The position numbers were made by a program, and so were the translations under genes. A model generated the notes under the pieces. The model made no database searches. It was not told where the DNA came from and was given only the letters and a program-made list of their open reading frames with translations. Source: Lactuca virosa (lineage: Eukaryota > Streptophyta > Magnoliopsida > Asterales > Asteraceae). Taken from it: a stretch of DNA of 64,000 nt. Where the stretch lies: NCBI GenBank assembly GCA_928212115.1, contig CAKMRJ010001112.1:410250598-410314597 (forward strand). Direction: 5' to 3'. Positions 10,437 through 21,849 of this stretch are shown in pieces; the first letter of the stretch is position 1, and each line of letters starts with the position of its first letter.

Positions 10437-13400
10437 TTAATCCAAAAGAAGTGGAGACCCTTCTTTAATAAGAACAAACACACTCCCACCATCTCCCCTT
10501 GAGACCCTAAGTTCTTCATCAAGATAAGTTGTTAATAACCACGACTCCGCATTCGTTTGGGAGATTGAAAATTTCAATGGTGGTTGACTCGAAATGGTTT
10601 TTGCTACATTTGAAGCTGTGTCTTGAACTGATGTCAATAATCCTTTAAAGGGCGACAGATCGAGTTTTTGTCCTAAAAACTCAACGTTTTCGGGTAACTC
10701 AATGGAATCGGTTAACTGTGGTGTCCCGATGATACCTTCGTCGAACTTTATCTGTGTATGGACAATAAATAGCAATGTACTTTCATTTATCTATGTATCG
10801 TAGCATCGTGTACTTTTGTTTCTTTTTATTATAGCATTGTATTTTTTTATTGTTAAACGTTATATTTGAAAAATCTACTTGGTTATAGTAGTAAAAATCA
10901 TTTTGTGTTTGGATGAAATTGCTATTATCGGGTGGATTTTTTCAACGTACGTTGTTATTTCATTAATATAATTCGGTAAAATTTTCAAAGTACGATGTTT
11001 GTTACGCTGTTGCGAGACAACAGTTGTACTGTGTTTGGCGTGCATCAGACAGGACGGGGATAGATGTCAACGAGACAAAAATTATAAATTTTTGTCCCAC
11101 ACAAAAAGGTAGGGCAAGGACTTTCTCTCAATCTCTCGTCTGTGAAAAAGACGTAAATACCCTCCTTATCATCGTCATCCGAAATAACCGTAGAAAGCTT
11201 ATCTAGTCTCGTTGCATGTAACAAGCGCAGCCTAAGGCTGCGTTTGTTACTCTAGCCAAGACGAGTCCAGCTAAGCTTTCTAGGGCTATTTCGGATGACG
11301 ATGATAAGGAGAGTATTTACGTCTTTTTCACAGACGAGAGATTGAGAGAAAGTACTTGTCCCGCCTTTTTGGGTGCGACAAAAAATTATAATTTTTGTCT
11401 CATTGACATCAGTCTCGTCTCAGTTCTGGTACAATCGGATGTACCTGCACACGCTTAGGACTTCTGACTTCAAACTTTGCATTTGTAGTGATTGCAGTTG
11501 TGGACCCCAGTCCTGAAAAAAGTACGGAATTCTGGACAGTGAAATTTTCAGAGTCAATGGTTTGTGATATTTCTTCAACCTTCACCAATGGCAACGTTCC
11601 CCTTGACAAGAAAGGATACAAACCTATGAAAGATGTATAGCTGCAGTAACACACACACACACATATTAATAAAAATACATATCCCATCAATAATATCCTG
11701 TAGAAAAATACAAGTTGGTTGCTATTGTGGAAAAGAATAAAACACATTACCTATGTTGGAAAAATTATCAATTACCTATCTAGTCCTTTTCTTTGTTTGC
11801 TAAACATAATAATCAGTTATCAATTCCTATCATCCATGTGAACACCTTTTTAACTAATAATTGTTATTTACCAAACATCAACAAACAATTCCATGTTATA
11901 TCACATGATAATATCTATTATACTGATGTTGTGGCCAATCAGCTAATGTTATATTGTTACAATGACACATATATGGTTGCATAATTAAAAAGAGTTGGAA
12001 CATGTTATCATGTATGAAATCATTAAAAATGTCGCAATATATTTTGACATTGATTTTGTGCGATTTTAAGGCCCTACTTGGCAAAAAAAAAAAAAAAAAA
12101 AAAAAAACTAGCTTATTGTAATTTAATCGTAAAATCATAAAAGTAGCTTATTTTAGCTTTTGATAAACTTATGGAGCTTTCTAAAAAATATTCCAAAAAT
12201 GCCATTAATTATATATATTCTTTTTTTTTAGATATATGTTTAAATGTCCATTTATGTCATTTTACATTGCAATCTAACTTATAAGCTACTTTTTACCGGA
12301 CACTATTAATTCATAAGCTAACTTCCCAGCTAAAAGCTAACATTTCAACTAGCTTTTTACCAAACACTAATATTCCAAATATGTCCTTAATTACTTTTTT
12401 CTGACATGAAAATGTAACGAACTTAATATAGTATTCACAACGTTGAAAAGCAAATCTCCAATTGAATTTAACTTAATTTTTATTTTAATATTAACCAAAA
12501 AAGGTGTAGCAAAAATGTTTAAGGTGTATGGTTCTCATGATGTTTAAACAATCCAATTTTCAAGTGATTGCTATTCTACATGCCAAAAATTCTAGACTTG
12601 TGTGTTCTTTGAGTTCAGGTTTCCCTCTCAAGATGTTAAATACGTGTACGAAAAAGATTGACTCACATGAACAAATTGTGAATGTTCATAGAAATTCTTC
12701 CCAATTGATGTAACAGAAACTGCAAGTTCTGTTTGAAAAAAATTTGATCTGCAAATAGATTTTGAAGATTGAAGGACTAAGTACAACGATTTTGACACAT
12801 CCATTGGCATTTAGCAGTGGAAAATTAAAACCTAAATGGATTATTTGGATTATTTGAATATCAAACATCATAAACCAAGAACTACAAAATGTTGATTCGA
12901 GGAAGGATAGGTTAATTCCATGAACACTTAGATTAATCAACTGCGATCATATCGATTTAAGTAAAAACAAGTATATATTACTTACGCTAATATCCATTTG
13001 CCGTTGAGAAGAGGAAGAGCCTCCGTCGGCGCCGGAGTCGGATTCTTCGCCTCGAGCTGTGTGATCAACTCCACTACCTCCGCCCTCGTTTCACTTGTGG
13101 CAGTCAATCCACGGCTCGTGCCGTAAAACGAACCAACCAACTGCTTCTTCAACAGATCAATCTCCGTCGGCTCCTTGTCTGGCACCGGCTTCTCCTCCTC
13201 TTCAAAAAACGAAGAAACGTTAGACTCCGGTTCCCAGTTCTCTCCGGCCGCAGCACGCAAAGTGAAATTGAACTTCTTTCGGACTCCTCCGGCGAATACA
13301 AGCTTCGATTTTGCCGAGTTTTTAACGGGAAAGCTCGTAGAATTAACTACAAAGTTGGAGAATCTCGAGCTCAGTTTTGGGTACGACTTCACCAACACCG

Positions 13401-13440
13401 AATTGGATGGAAATTGAGTGATCAGAGAAACTCCGGCCAT
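10437..13440 (-). CDS. Plastid-lipid-associated protein (fibrillin/plastoglobulin), 3 exons
   Basis: Exons are 13440-12986, 11640-11445 and 10751-10437; the coding length of 966 bp gives 321 residues. All junctions are GT-AG: donor GTAAGT at 12985, acceptor CTGCAG before 11640, donor GTACAT at 11444, acceptor before 10751. The frame is continuous. The ATG at 13440 (AAAATGGC context) is preferred over nearby non-ATG starts. Residues 1 to about 63 are Ser-rich and basic, as in a chloroplast transit peptide. An acidic linker follows (about 77-90), then the PAP/fibrillin domain with LLKKQLVGSFYGTSRGL (96-112), ETRAEVVELITQLEAKNPTP (117-136) and NGKWILAYTSF (146-156). Exon 3 holds GTPQLTDSIELPENVEFLGQ and SWLLTTYLDEELRVSRGDGG. 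Such proteins coat plastoglobules and thylakoid margins and act in stress and carotenoid storage; FBN1/PAP1-2/CHRC is the closest group I recognise. No damage was seen. Confidence 0.95.
11057..11415. repeat. Long near-perfect palindrome in fibrillin intron 2
   Basis: An inverted repeat with arms of about 175 bp centred near 11234, where CGCAGCCTAAGGCTGCG forms the axis. Matching arm segments include GTAACAA (11218) with TTGTTAC (about 11244-11250), TCATCCGAAATA with TATTTCGGATGA, and GTCTGTGAAAAAGACGT with its complement near 11320-11338. The spacer is only 3 bp. It lies about 30 bp inside the intron from the exon 2 donor at 11444. Likely a foldback MITE or two head-to-head copies; the centre resembles ends I associate with hAT-type MITEs (inference). 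Confidence 0.85.
12070..12371. mobile_element. MITE-like insertion in fibrillin intron 1 (hAT type suspected)
   Basis: The left end GGCCCTACTTGGCAAA and right end CTTTTTACCAAACACTA are imperfect inverted copies. The inside has repeated AGCTTATAAGCTA-like words, typical of short noncoding hAT-derived MITEs in plants. A run of more than 20 A residues sits just inside the left end (about 12081-12106). An 8-bp target duplication could not be recognised, so limits are approximate. Confidence 0.55.
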
Positions 13441-13560
13441 TTTTGCCGATTTCTTTTGCAAGGGGAAAAATACAGAGACCGAACGTGAAGCTTAATAACC
13501 AGAGGCCTGTAGAAGGCAGGCACCAAACAACGATTTTTATAACCAATTTTATAAATATAG
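13441..13560 (-). promoter_or_regulatory. Fibrillin 5' UTR and core promoter
   Basis: Upstream of the ATG at 13440 on the - strand are TATA-like words TTATAAAAAT at 13533-13542 and TTTATAAAAT at 13548-13557. An inverted CCAAT lies at 13543-13547. Use of the nearer TATA would give a 5' UTR of roughly 60-70 nt. The start site is inferred only. Confidence 0.5.
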
Positions 13561-14643
13561 AAACGGTCCCAAAACAATTAAAGAAGTTGTCTCTACTCTC
13601 TTTAACAGAAAATTGCAACAAAAATGGTCTTCTATAATAGATTATTTTACAGAAAAGGTCCTTATATAATTTTTTTACAAGAAGTAATCCCTAAATATTT
13701 ACAAAAATGGCCTCTATGCCAACAAATTGCCACAAAAATGGTCCAGAATTTTACAGAAATTAGTACTATATAATAACAAATTTACAAAATAAAATCCAGA
13801 CCTGTGTACTAAGCTATTAAATAAAAAATGGGATTAATAAACGTGTCCTGACGTGCGAGCCTTACTAATCGTTTTGGGTATTTTGGAAAAGATTAATCTG
13901 TTCATTAATTTTTTTGAACCTAAATTTAAACCGAAGAGACTGCTTAACCGCGTTTTGATTAATCTACTTTTTCGGTACAGTTATCTAGTAAACTTATTTA
14001 AAATTTGTGGTATTAAAATAATATTGTTTTACATACACCACTATATCTATGCTAATAAATTAATCATATTATATTAAAAGTTATAGAGTTAACTAATCAG
14101 TTAATATGTTTTTTCGATTCGTTTATCAGTTTAACCTATTCAAAACTTATGATATTATGATAATAATGTTTTACATACAATAATATATTCAAATGTAAAA
14201 AATACCACTCCTATTTCCTCTTTCTCAAAAACCAATACATATATAGGAAATAAAAGAAATAATTAAGTTTTTATTTACTTCCATTTAACATTTTTATGTC
14301 TCATTTACGTATCTTTTTTCATAAAACAAAAAAAACCATCTTTCGTGCAAAGGAGATGTTTTGTACACAAACTATTCTACAATAAAGTATTTTTAGCCAT
14401 TTTGATCGTTTAGGTTACAACAAAACAAGAAAATTAGTTAAGTCAGCTGGCTTTTCAATTTTATGTTGATCTTTTGATTTTCTTTTTGTTTTGTGTTTTT
14501 TGAACTCTTGGTGTTTCGTTTATTCTCGTTAGTTATTTGCTAACGCTTTCTAATAAAATTTGTTGTTCGAAAAAAAAACGAGCTTATTGTGCTTTCTCCC
14601 ATTAAAAATTTAATGATTTATTACAATGTTGTATATTCGAATC
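13561..14643. other. Intergenic; degenerate short tandem repeat at about 13605-13805
   Basis: No gene seen. Between about 13605 and 13805 variants of ACAAAAATGGTCC followed by an AT-rich stretch recur several times at roughly 40-50 bp spacing. The rest is AT-rich with no recognised feature. Confidence 0.5.
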
Positions 14644-14648
14644 ACATG

Positions 14649-15536
14649 TGATGTGCGGTGAATAGTCTTATTAAATAAACCTAATTTAAACTACAAATCG
14701 AGTTTTAAATTTATAAATCCTAATAGACTTAACTGACTACTAGTGTCACATCATGTATCTAATTAGGAATAATATTAGTTGAGATAAGTAAAAATGTCGA
14801 ACTCATTGTGAATCGAGGTGTACTAAATAAAATAAACTTAAGTAAAGCAAAGTAATTTTGATATAAAGTAAAATACTATTAATTAGAGATACATTTGATT
14901 AGATTGTCGAATCACTATAAAAATATGGTTAATTCATATGAAGTGCAATGGAAATTTGATAGATGTTCACTGATTTCTAAATTAATTAACTCTCAAGACT
15001 AATATCATTACTCCTAGGATTATAAGCTATCTACCAGTAAGGATAGCTTTCCTGGACTCAGTCTATTCATTCTTATTATGTAACAACTCAATCGGTATGA
15101 TCAGTCCCAAGGTTAGTGGCAATTTCTCAAATTGTCCAAGTTATTGGATCAATCACAAATATTAACTTAACTTTATTATGTTTAACCTAGGTATGCCTCC
15201 ACTAGTCAAGTTATGATCTCCTAGTTGTTAACTAAACAGTTGATTCAAGATACAATCTGAACCTAATCATAAATCATGCTTTCAGTTAGATAAACATAAT
15301 GAAATCAATATGAACATGTATGGATCTTTAATCGAGCAATAACATAATAAATTTAACAAATATCAAAATCCTTTCAATAAACTAAACCATAAACATAGAT
15401 CATCTACATCTAATCAAAAGTACAGGGACTTAGCCCATAATCCAAACTAAATAACTAATAAGAACTAGAAAATAAGACATAATGCAAACCAAACACTTAT
15501 GGATCTTCTCTTCTTGCCTATATATCTCCGATTTTT

Positions 15537-15584
<48 letters not shown>

Positions 15585-15915
15585 GACGAAAATAAGGTTC
15601 TATCTATAGGATTTGAGAACCGACTTATTTTGTGGCGCTATATAATCTTCGCGACGCATTTGCCAATATCAACAATTATCTTTGAAATTTTATATTGTTA
15701 TGGAATTATCCTTCCTTCATTCTTCATAAATTTTTCTTAGTCTTCAAGCTATGAAAATTGTTCCAAAATATTCCTTTAAAGCTTTTATTTAAACATATTG
15801 CTCTTTTAATCCTACAAAATATAAATATATAACAATTAAGTACTAAATCTTTATAAAAGTGTGTAGAAAAGTATAAAATATATCTATTAAAATATGTATA
15901 ATTTACAACTTATCA
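14649..15915 (-). repeat. E4 3' LTR
   Basis: 1267 bp, similar throughout to 42179-43485. Shared blocks include the stretch around 14900-15100, an AT microsatellite (15540-15580) and the TATA-like CCTATAGATAGAACC word just beyond it. On the - strand it is preceded by AAGCCAAGTTTGAGGTA, a purine-rich tract typical of Athila-type 3' LTR boundaries. ACATG at 14644-14648 is the target duplication. Confidence 0.88.
15540..15580. repeat. (AT)n microsatellite in E4 3' LTR
   Basis: About 41 bp of TA dinucleotide. The matching array in the other LTR (43074-43149) is about 76 bp, so array length has changed since insertion. Confidence 0.95.
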
Positions 15916-16172
15916 AAATACCTCAAACTTGGCTTTTGCTAGTCCTCGAGCAAATAACTATTAATTAATCAACATTTACTTAAGATAACCATTAGTTTAA
16001 ATCTTCCAGATTTATTCAGTTTCAATGCGCATATCTGTGTCTAATCCTAATTACTTTACCACTTTAAACACTCACAATCTATACAAATGCTTACTACTTA
16101 GTATGAACAATATGCACTTTTACATCCCTTTGAATATATCCTTATTAAAGAATTCCAACCTCAATGTATATA
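15916..16172 (-). other. E4 internal segment next to its 3' LTR
   Basis: Noncoding internal sequence of E4, including the purine tract upstream of the 3' LTR, cut from the rest of E4 by the E2 insertion. No reading frame was recognised. Confidence 0.7.
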
Positions 16173-16958
16173 TAGTTGGGTTTTGAGCATTCTAACACTC
16201 GTATGGTGTACATGCAACCCTAGAAACCTTGGGTCTATGTTTTTTCTGTTATACATGCAAATATTGATTTTTCCAAGGTTTCATCCTATCTAGCATATCA
16301 TGAGGTATATGTAATATAAAACTAGTAGAATTACATACCTTTTTCTTGTTGCTTGATTCCTTAAGAACTTGTGAGCCTAGCACCCAAGTGTGATGCCTCA
16401 AATGTTTCACACAACACCAAAACTCTTGGAATAACTTGAGAATAGAAAACTTGTATCACAAATTCGGCTAGCCCTCTCTCTTTTAGTCTAAGTGCCAATT
16501 TTGCTCCATATGAGGCTCCTTATATAGTTTCATGCAATTAGGGTTACACCATGCAAACCCTAATGTGCATGACCTTTCACTTACTCCATGATCCATGGGT
16601 TTTAACCTCCATGGAGCATCCATGAAGCACCCTATGGGTTTTAGCCCAATCTTATGAACCATGGATCATAAGCCCATTATATAAGAATGAATGATTTACA
16701 CAATCAATCCTCATACATTTAATTAATCTCTTTTTTATCACAAAATTAATTCCAAATTAATTCTTGATCAATACTAATTAAATAATATGATTTCATATTA
16801 ATATATTAGAACTTATAATATATTAATAAATCATAAGTGTCCTTTTTTCTCATTTTCTCTATCCAATTGTTGTGATGCCATGCAACCCAAATGGACCATG
16901 CCAAGTCGGGTCAAGTACATACCAAATATAGTTATGGACTTAGACACTTTATCCAACA
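16173..16958 (-). repeat. E2 3' LTR
   Basis: About 786 bp; in its own sense it starts TGTTGGATAAAG and ends AACCCAACTA. TATA word TATATAAGG at 16518-16526, with three CCATGG words upstream (16593, 16609, 16659). It is highly similar to 23371-24153 with scattered differences. The adjoining AAGTGGGAGAC at 16959-16969 is the polypurine tract. Confidence 0.93.
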
Positions 16959-16969
16959 GTCTCCCACTT

Positions 16970-17817
16970 GGATAAGTCTAATAACTATAGTTACATGTAT
17001 GACTTCAGGATCCGACCAGCAATCGTAGCTCTTTCAAAGTCTCGCGGAACTAGGATGATGCGCCATTTAAGATAAGTGATCATACAATCCTTTGTTCTCA
17101 AGATATCAGCTGGACAAATACATGGAACACCGTCGTACTTATTGTCTAGCAGTTTGTTTCCCGATTTCCGATTTGTTTGACATAGAACTTAATCGAACAC
17201 ATTAATTTAGTTCTAACCGGGCCCGACACATAAGTAAAAACAAAATCATCGAGGGGCCCTAGATATCGCTTCTAATCCTCCAAGGACTAGAAGGAACAGA
17301 TAAGCTCCGACTCATATGTTTGTAGTAACTATTCATCAAATTGTACACAACAGCACGTTTTATAGCATCAAGTTACTGATGCGTTTTCGTACTATCAATG
17401 TACAACCAACTCACAGTTCAACAACTCATATCTCTTGGCTTGAAGACTCATATGATATTACCGTCTCACGATCACTCGAGATGAATTCCATGAAGTGATA
17501 CAAATGAGCGTGGGTTGAATCCAATACTCAGACCTTATGAGCACTCATGAATGTTGTAGCAACCATTGCTATGTCTAATACAATTTAGACAAATCTACAA
17601 ACCCAATTCATGACAGTCTTATTTCAATACCTACTTCCAAAGTATGATCGACTGTGGATAGTTTGAATAATAAAATTATTCTGGAAGTCAAAACATGCAA
17701 AATGAAACAATAGTAAATGATTGGCACAAGACAGTACCATACTAGTAAATAAAAACACCTTTTATTTAAACATCAAATGTCAATTACATTTCAACTATTA
17801 CAAGTTTCGAAAGCTAT
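16970..17817 (-). other. E2 noncoding 3' trailer
   Basis: Between the Pol stop and the purine tract; no reading frame. Collinear with the trailers of E1 and E3, including the GAGGGGCCC block near 17252 and the segment with the inverted word CCCACGCTC near 17509. Confidence 0.6.
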
Positions 17818-20670
17818 CTAACTACTAAAACTAATATCATCCTTCAGCCCGATGCGCCTCGCATGCTGTATATGCTTAACCCTACTCAGTCCCTTCGTGA
17901 GGGGATCTGTTGGGTTCTCATCTGATGATACCCTCTTTGCCACGAGGAGTCCTTCTTCTATACGATGTCTAATGAAATGGTATTTTCTGTCGATGTGCCT
18001 AGATCTGTCGTGATCCCTTGGTTCCTTGGCTAAGGCAACTGCACTCTCGCTATCACAGAAAATCTCCATGAGCTCCTTTATAGTTGGTACAACTCCAAGG
18101 TCTCCAATGAAGTTCTTCAGCCATATCGCCTCCTTTTCCGCCTCGCTTGCTGCTATGTACTCTGATTCGCAAGTAGAATCAGCTACTGTCTCCTGCTTGG
18201 AACTTTTCCAAGTAATTGCTCCTCCATTCATGGTAAAGACCCAGCCCGACTGAGAGCGGAAATTATCCCTATCAGTCTGAAAGTTGGCATCGCTATACCC
18301 CACCACTCTCAAGTCATCACTCCCACCGAGTGTAAGGACCCAGTCCTTAGTCCTCCGCAGGTACTTGAGAATGTTCTTCACTGCAGTCCAGTGAGCCTTG
18401 CCAGGGTTCCCTTGATATCTGCTGACCATGCTCAAAGCAAAGGCCACATCAGGGCGAGTACAAGTCATAGCATACATGATCGAGCCCACAGCGGAAGCAT
18501 ATGGTACATGACTCATCTCAGCTATCTCAGCCTCTGTACTCGGACTCTGAGTCTTACTCAGTTTGGCGTTACTCTGGATCGGTAAGTCTCTTTTCTTGGA
18601 ATCCTGCATGCTGAACCTTTTCAGCACCTTATCCAAGTAGGTACTATGACTAAGTCCAATTAGTCTCTTACTCCTCTCTCTCAATATCCTTATCCCTAGG
18701 ATATAGGTAGCTTCTCCAAGGTCCTTCATAGCGAAACACTTCCCAAGCCAGGACTTTACCTCCTGCAAGGTTGGGATGTCATTTCCTATGAGTAGTATGT
18801 CATCCACATACAATACCAAGAAGCTAAATATGCTCCCACTAGCTTTGACATATACACAGGACTCATCTTCGCTTCTCGAAAAGCCAAACTCTTTGACTTT
18901 CTCATCGAAACAAAGATTCCATCGGCGAGATGCTTGTTTCAATCCATAGATGGATTTCTCAAGCTTACACACTCTATTAGGGTACTTGGCATCGACAAAA
19001 CCCTCTGGCTGATTCATGTAAACATCCTCAGCCAACTTTCCATTAAGGAAAGCGGTTTTGACATCCATTTGCCATATCTCATAGTCATGAAATGCAGCTA
19101 TGGCTAGCACAACCCTAATAGACTTAATCTTTGCTACTGGTGAGAAGGTCTCATCATAGTCAACTCCCGGAGTTTGAGTAAAGCCCTTCGCAACCAGTCG
19201 CGCTTTGTAGGTGTGTACCTTCCCATCCATGTCGGTCTTCTTCTTGAAGATCCATTTGCACCCGACTGTCTTACGACCCGGTACATTGTCAACCAAGTTC
19301 CAAACTTGATTGTCATACATGGACTGAATCTCGCTGTCCATAGCCTCCTTCCATTTAGCAGACTCGGGGCCTGCCATGGCTTCCCTGTAATTATTAGGTT
19401 CATCCAAATCTACCAGTGTACTATCATTGGTAAATATATCACCTTCTGTAGTGATATGGATAACCATAATAAAAATCATGTGTGTTCCTAACTCTAGTGG
19501 AACGTCTCGGAGGTACAGACTCGTCAATTGCCTCAACAGGAGTTTCCTCCTCAGGTTGATTGCTAGTGTTTGAGGTTCCTTCACCACTTGACTCTTGAAG
19601 CTCTTCAAGGTCAATTTCCCTCCCACTGTTTCCTTGGCTTATGAACTCTCTCTCACGAAAGACTCCTCTCCTTGCCACAAGACCACATTATCACTAGGTC
19701 TGTAGAAGAGGTAACCAAAGGATTTTTGTGGGTAGCCGATGAAAATACACCTCTCACTTCGAGGTTCGAGCTTGTCGTGAGACTCGCGCCTCACGAAAGC
19801 CTCACAACCCCAAATCTTGATGTGGTCCAAAGTGGGAACTTTCCCAGTCCACATCTCGTGAGGTGTTTTGGCTACCTTTTTAGTAGGGACTAGATTAAGG
19901 ATATGGGCGGCAGTCTCTAAGTCATACCCCCATAATGAGATTGGTAACGAAGCTCGACTCATCATGGAACGAACCATGTCCAACAAGGTTCGATTGCGCC
20001 TCTCAGCCACACCATTCAGTTGTGGTGTCCTAGGAGGTGTCAATTGTGAAACAATTCCACATTCCTTAAGATAGTCAAGGAACTCGATGCTAAGATACTC
20101 ACCACCCCGATCGGATCGCAGCATCTTGATCTTCCTGCCCATCTGATTCTCCACTTCCTGCTTAAACTCTTTGAATTTTTCAAAGATTTCCGACTTATGC
20201 TTGATTAAGTAGATATATCCATATCTGTTGTAATCATCAGTAAAAGTCACATAGAAGCGGTTAGCATCCCTTGTGGCGGTTCTGAAGGGTCCACACATAT
20301 CTGTGTGTATGAGGTCCAACAAACCTTCACCCCTATCACAAGTACCAGTGAAGGGTGACTTTTTCATTTTTCCAAGTAAACAAGATTCGCAACTATCATC
20401 TGATTTTAGGTCAAATGATTCCAAAACTCCAGCCTTTTGGAGTTGGCCTATGCGCTTCTTGTTAACATGTCCAAGACGACAATGCCACAAGGATGCTTTA
20501 TCCAAACTAATGGAAGAATCAATATGTAATACATATTTTCCTAAGTTGTCTACAATCGACACAGTTTCATATACACCATCACAAGGCAATGCTTTAAAAT
20601 AAAATACACCATTATAAAAAGCATCAATAGCACCAATCTTATTATCAAATGAAAAGGTAAATCCTTGCTT
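17818..20670 (-). pseudogene. E2 Pol: integrase, reverse transcriptase, RNase H; two compensating indels
   Basis: From the TAG at 20671 the same frame continues to the integrase zinc finger (HCRLGH...CESCLLGKM) and the integrase core with DDE-type residues in HTDMCGPF, LRSDRGGEYL and LNGVAERRN. It breaks by a one-base deletion near 19677, runs in a shifted frame to near 19455 and is restored by a one-base insertion. RT and RNase H are then uninterrupted to the stop at 17818. RT motifs include KTAFLNGKLAEDVYM and LYVDDILLIGND; RNase H includes CDSESAVALA and HIDRKYHFIRH. The two indels affect only the proline/serine-rich linker between integrase and RT. Confidence 0.94.
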
Positions 20671-21849
20671 CTACAAACTATGAAAGGAAATAATATTTCT
20701 CGCCATTTCAGACGAGTAACAACATTTATTCAAATCTAATGTTAACCCATTACTAAGCAATAAAGAATAAACTCCAATCTTGGTAACAGGTGATGCTTTC
20801 CTATTGCCCATGAGTAAGTTTATCTTCCCGTGCTCAACTTCTTCACTTCTTCTTAGTCCCTGCAAATCAGTACAAATGTGAATACCACAACCTGTATCAA
20901 GAACCCAAGAATTAGTATATGATGAGTTATTAGACAATATAGTGTAAATACCTTCATTGGTGGGTTTTACTTTCCCATCCCTAACATTCTGCAAGTATTT
21001 GGGGCAGCTTCGCTTCCAGTGCCCTTTTTCCTGACAGTAGAAGCATTGTGCTTCCTTTGGGTTTGAAGAAGGAGTGATGGAACCACCTTTGGTTCCACTT
21101 GAAGAGGAGCCATCAAGAGACTTTCCCTTGGTACCCTTCGAAGGGGTTTTCCTCTTCTTCCCTTTACCTTGCCCGATTGCCAGAACAGGGGTAGTAGTAG
21201 GAGTAGAAGTAACAACCGATTTACCTTTTAGACCACTTTCAGCGGTCCTCAAAAGTCCTTGAAGTTTGCTAAGTGTGATCTCCTCCTTGTTCATATGATA
21301 AGTCATGCGGAACTGATCATAACTTAGAGGTAAGGAGTGTAGAATGATATCAATAGCCATCTCCTCAGGAAAGTCCACATTTAGCTTTAGCAACCGGTCC
21401 ACGAACCTTTGCATTTTCTGCAAGTGGGCGGTGATGGGCTCACCATCCTTCATCTTGGCTGCTATCATGGAAGAGATGATTTCATGCCTTTCTTGACGAG
21501 CACTCTGGTGGTACCTTTCCATCAGATCTTGGTGTATCTCAAAAAGGTAGAAATCTTCATAGGATTTCTGGAGTTCTGCTGACATGCTAGCCAACATGAT
21601 GCAAGACACTTTAGTGGCATCTTTCTCATGGGTAGTGTACTCAGCAATCTCCTCAGGAGTAGCAGACGACTCATCAATAACCTTCAGTTCCTTATCAAGG
21701 ACATACTCCTTGCCCTCATAGCGAGCAATCATTCTGATGTTCCTAATCCAATCATTGAAATTAGTTCCATCAAAAGTGACTTTCCCACACAAGTTCATGA
21801 GGGAAAAGGAGCATGTAGGGTTTGAGCCAGTGGCAGTGTTGGAAGACAT
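20671..21849 (-). CDS. E2 Gag plus protease start (copia type), ended by an in-frame TAG
   Basis: 392 residues starting MSSNTATGSN. A UBN2-type capsid region spans about residues 20-220 (motifs YHQSARQERHEIISSM, MQRFVDRLLKLNV, LPLSYDQFRMTYHM). A basic stretch follows with KKRKTPSKGTKGK (about 233-245), then a CCHC knuckle CFYCQEKGHWKRSC (about 272-285) and the aspartic-protease motif WVLDTGCG (about 317-324). The TAG at 20671-20673 replaces a TAC Tyr codon present in E1 and lies in the same frame as the downstream Pol, so it is a point lesion rather than a natural Gag end. The ATG directly follows a 3' splice site. Confidence 0.93.
   Translation of the reverse strand: MSSNTATGSNPTCSFSLMNLCGKVTFDGTNFNDWIRNIRMIARYEGKEYVLDKELKVIDESSATPEEIAEYTTHEKDATKVSCIMLASMSAELQKSYEDFYLFEIHQDLMERYHQSARQERHEIISSMIAAKMKDGEPITAHLQKMQRFVDRLLKLNVDFPEEMAIDIILHSLPLSYDQFRMTYHMNKEEITLSKLQGLLRTAESGLKGKSVVTSTPTTTPVLAIGQGKGKKRKTPSKGTKGKSLDGSSSSGTKGGSITPSSNPKEAQCFYCQEKGHWKRSCPKYLQNVRDGKVKPTNEGIYTILSNNSSYTNSWVLDTGCGIHICTDLQGLRRSEEVEHGKINLLMGNRKASPVTKIGVYSLLLSNGLTLDLNKCCYSSEMARNIISFHSL

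Noticed and set aside
10152..10502. A 116-codon + strand frame
   Set aside because: Overlaps the end of the fibrillin exon 3 on the opposite strand; no recognisable domain.
19439..19678. Separate small gene between the two E2 Pol frames
   Set aside because: It is the integrase-RT linker of Pol, displaced by two compensating one-base indels.
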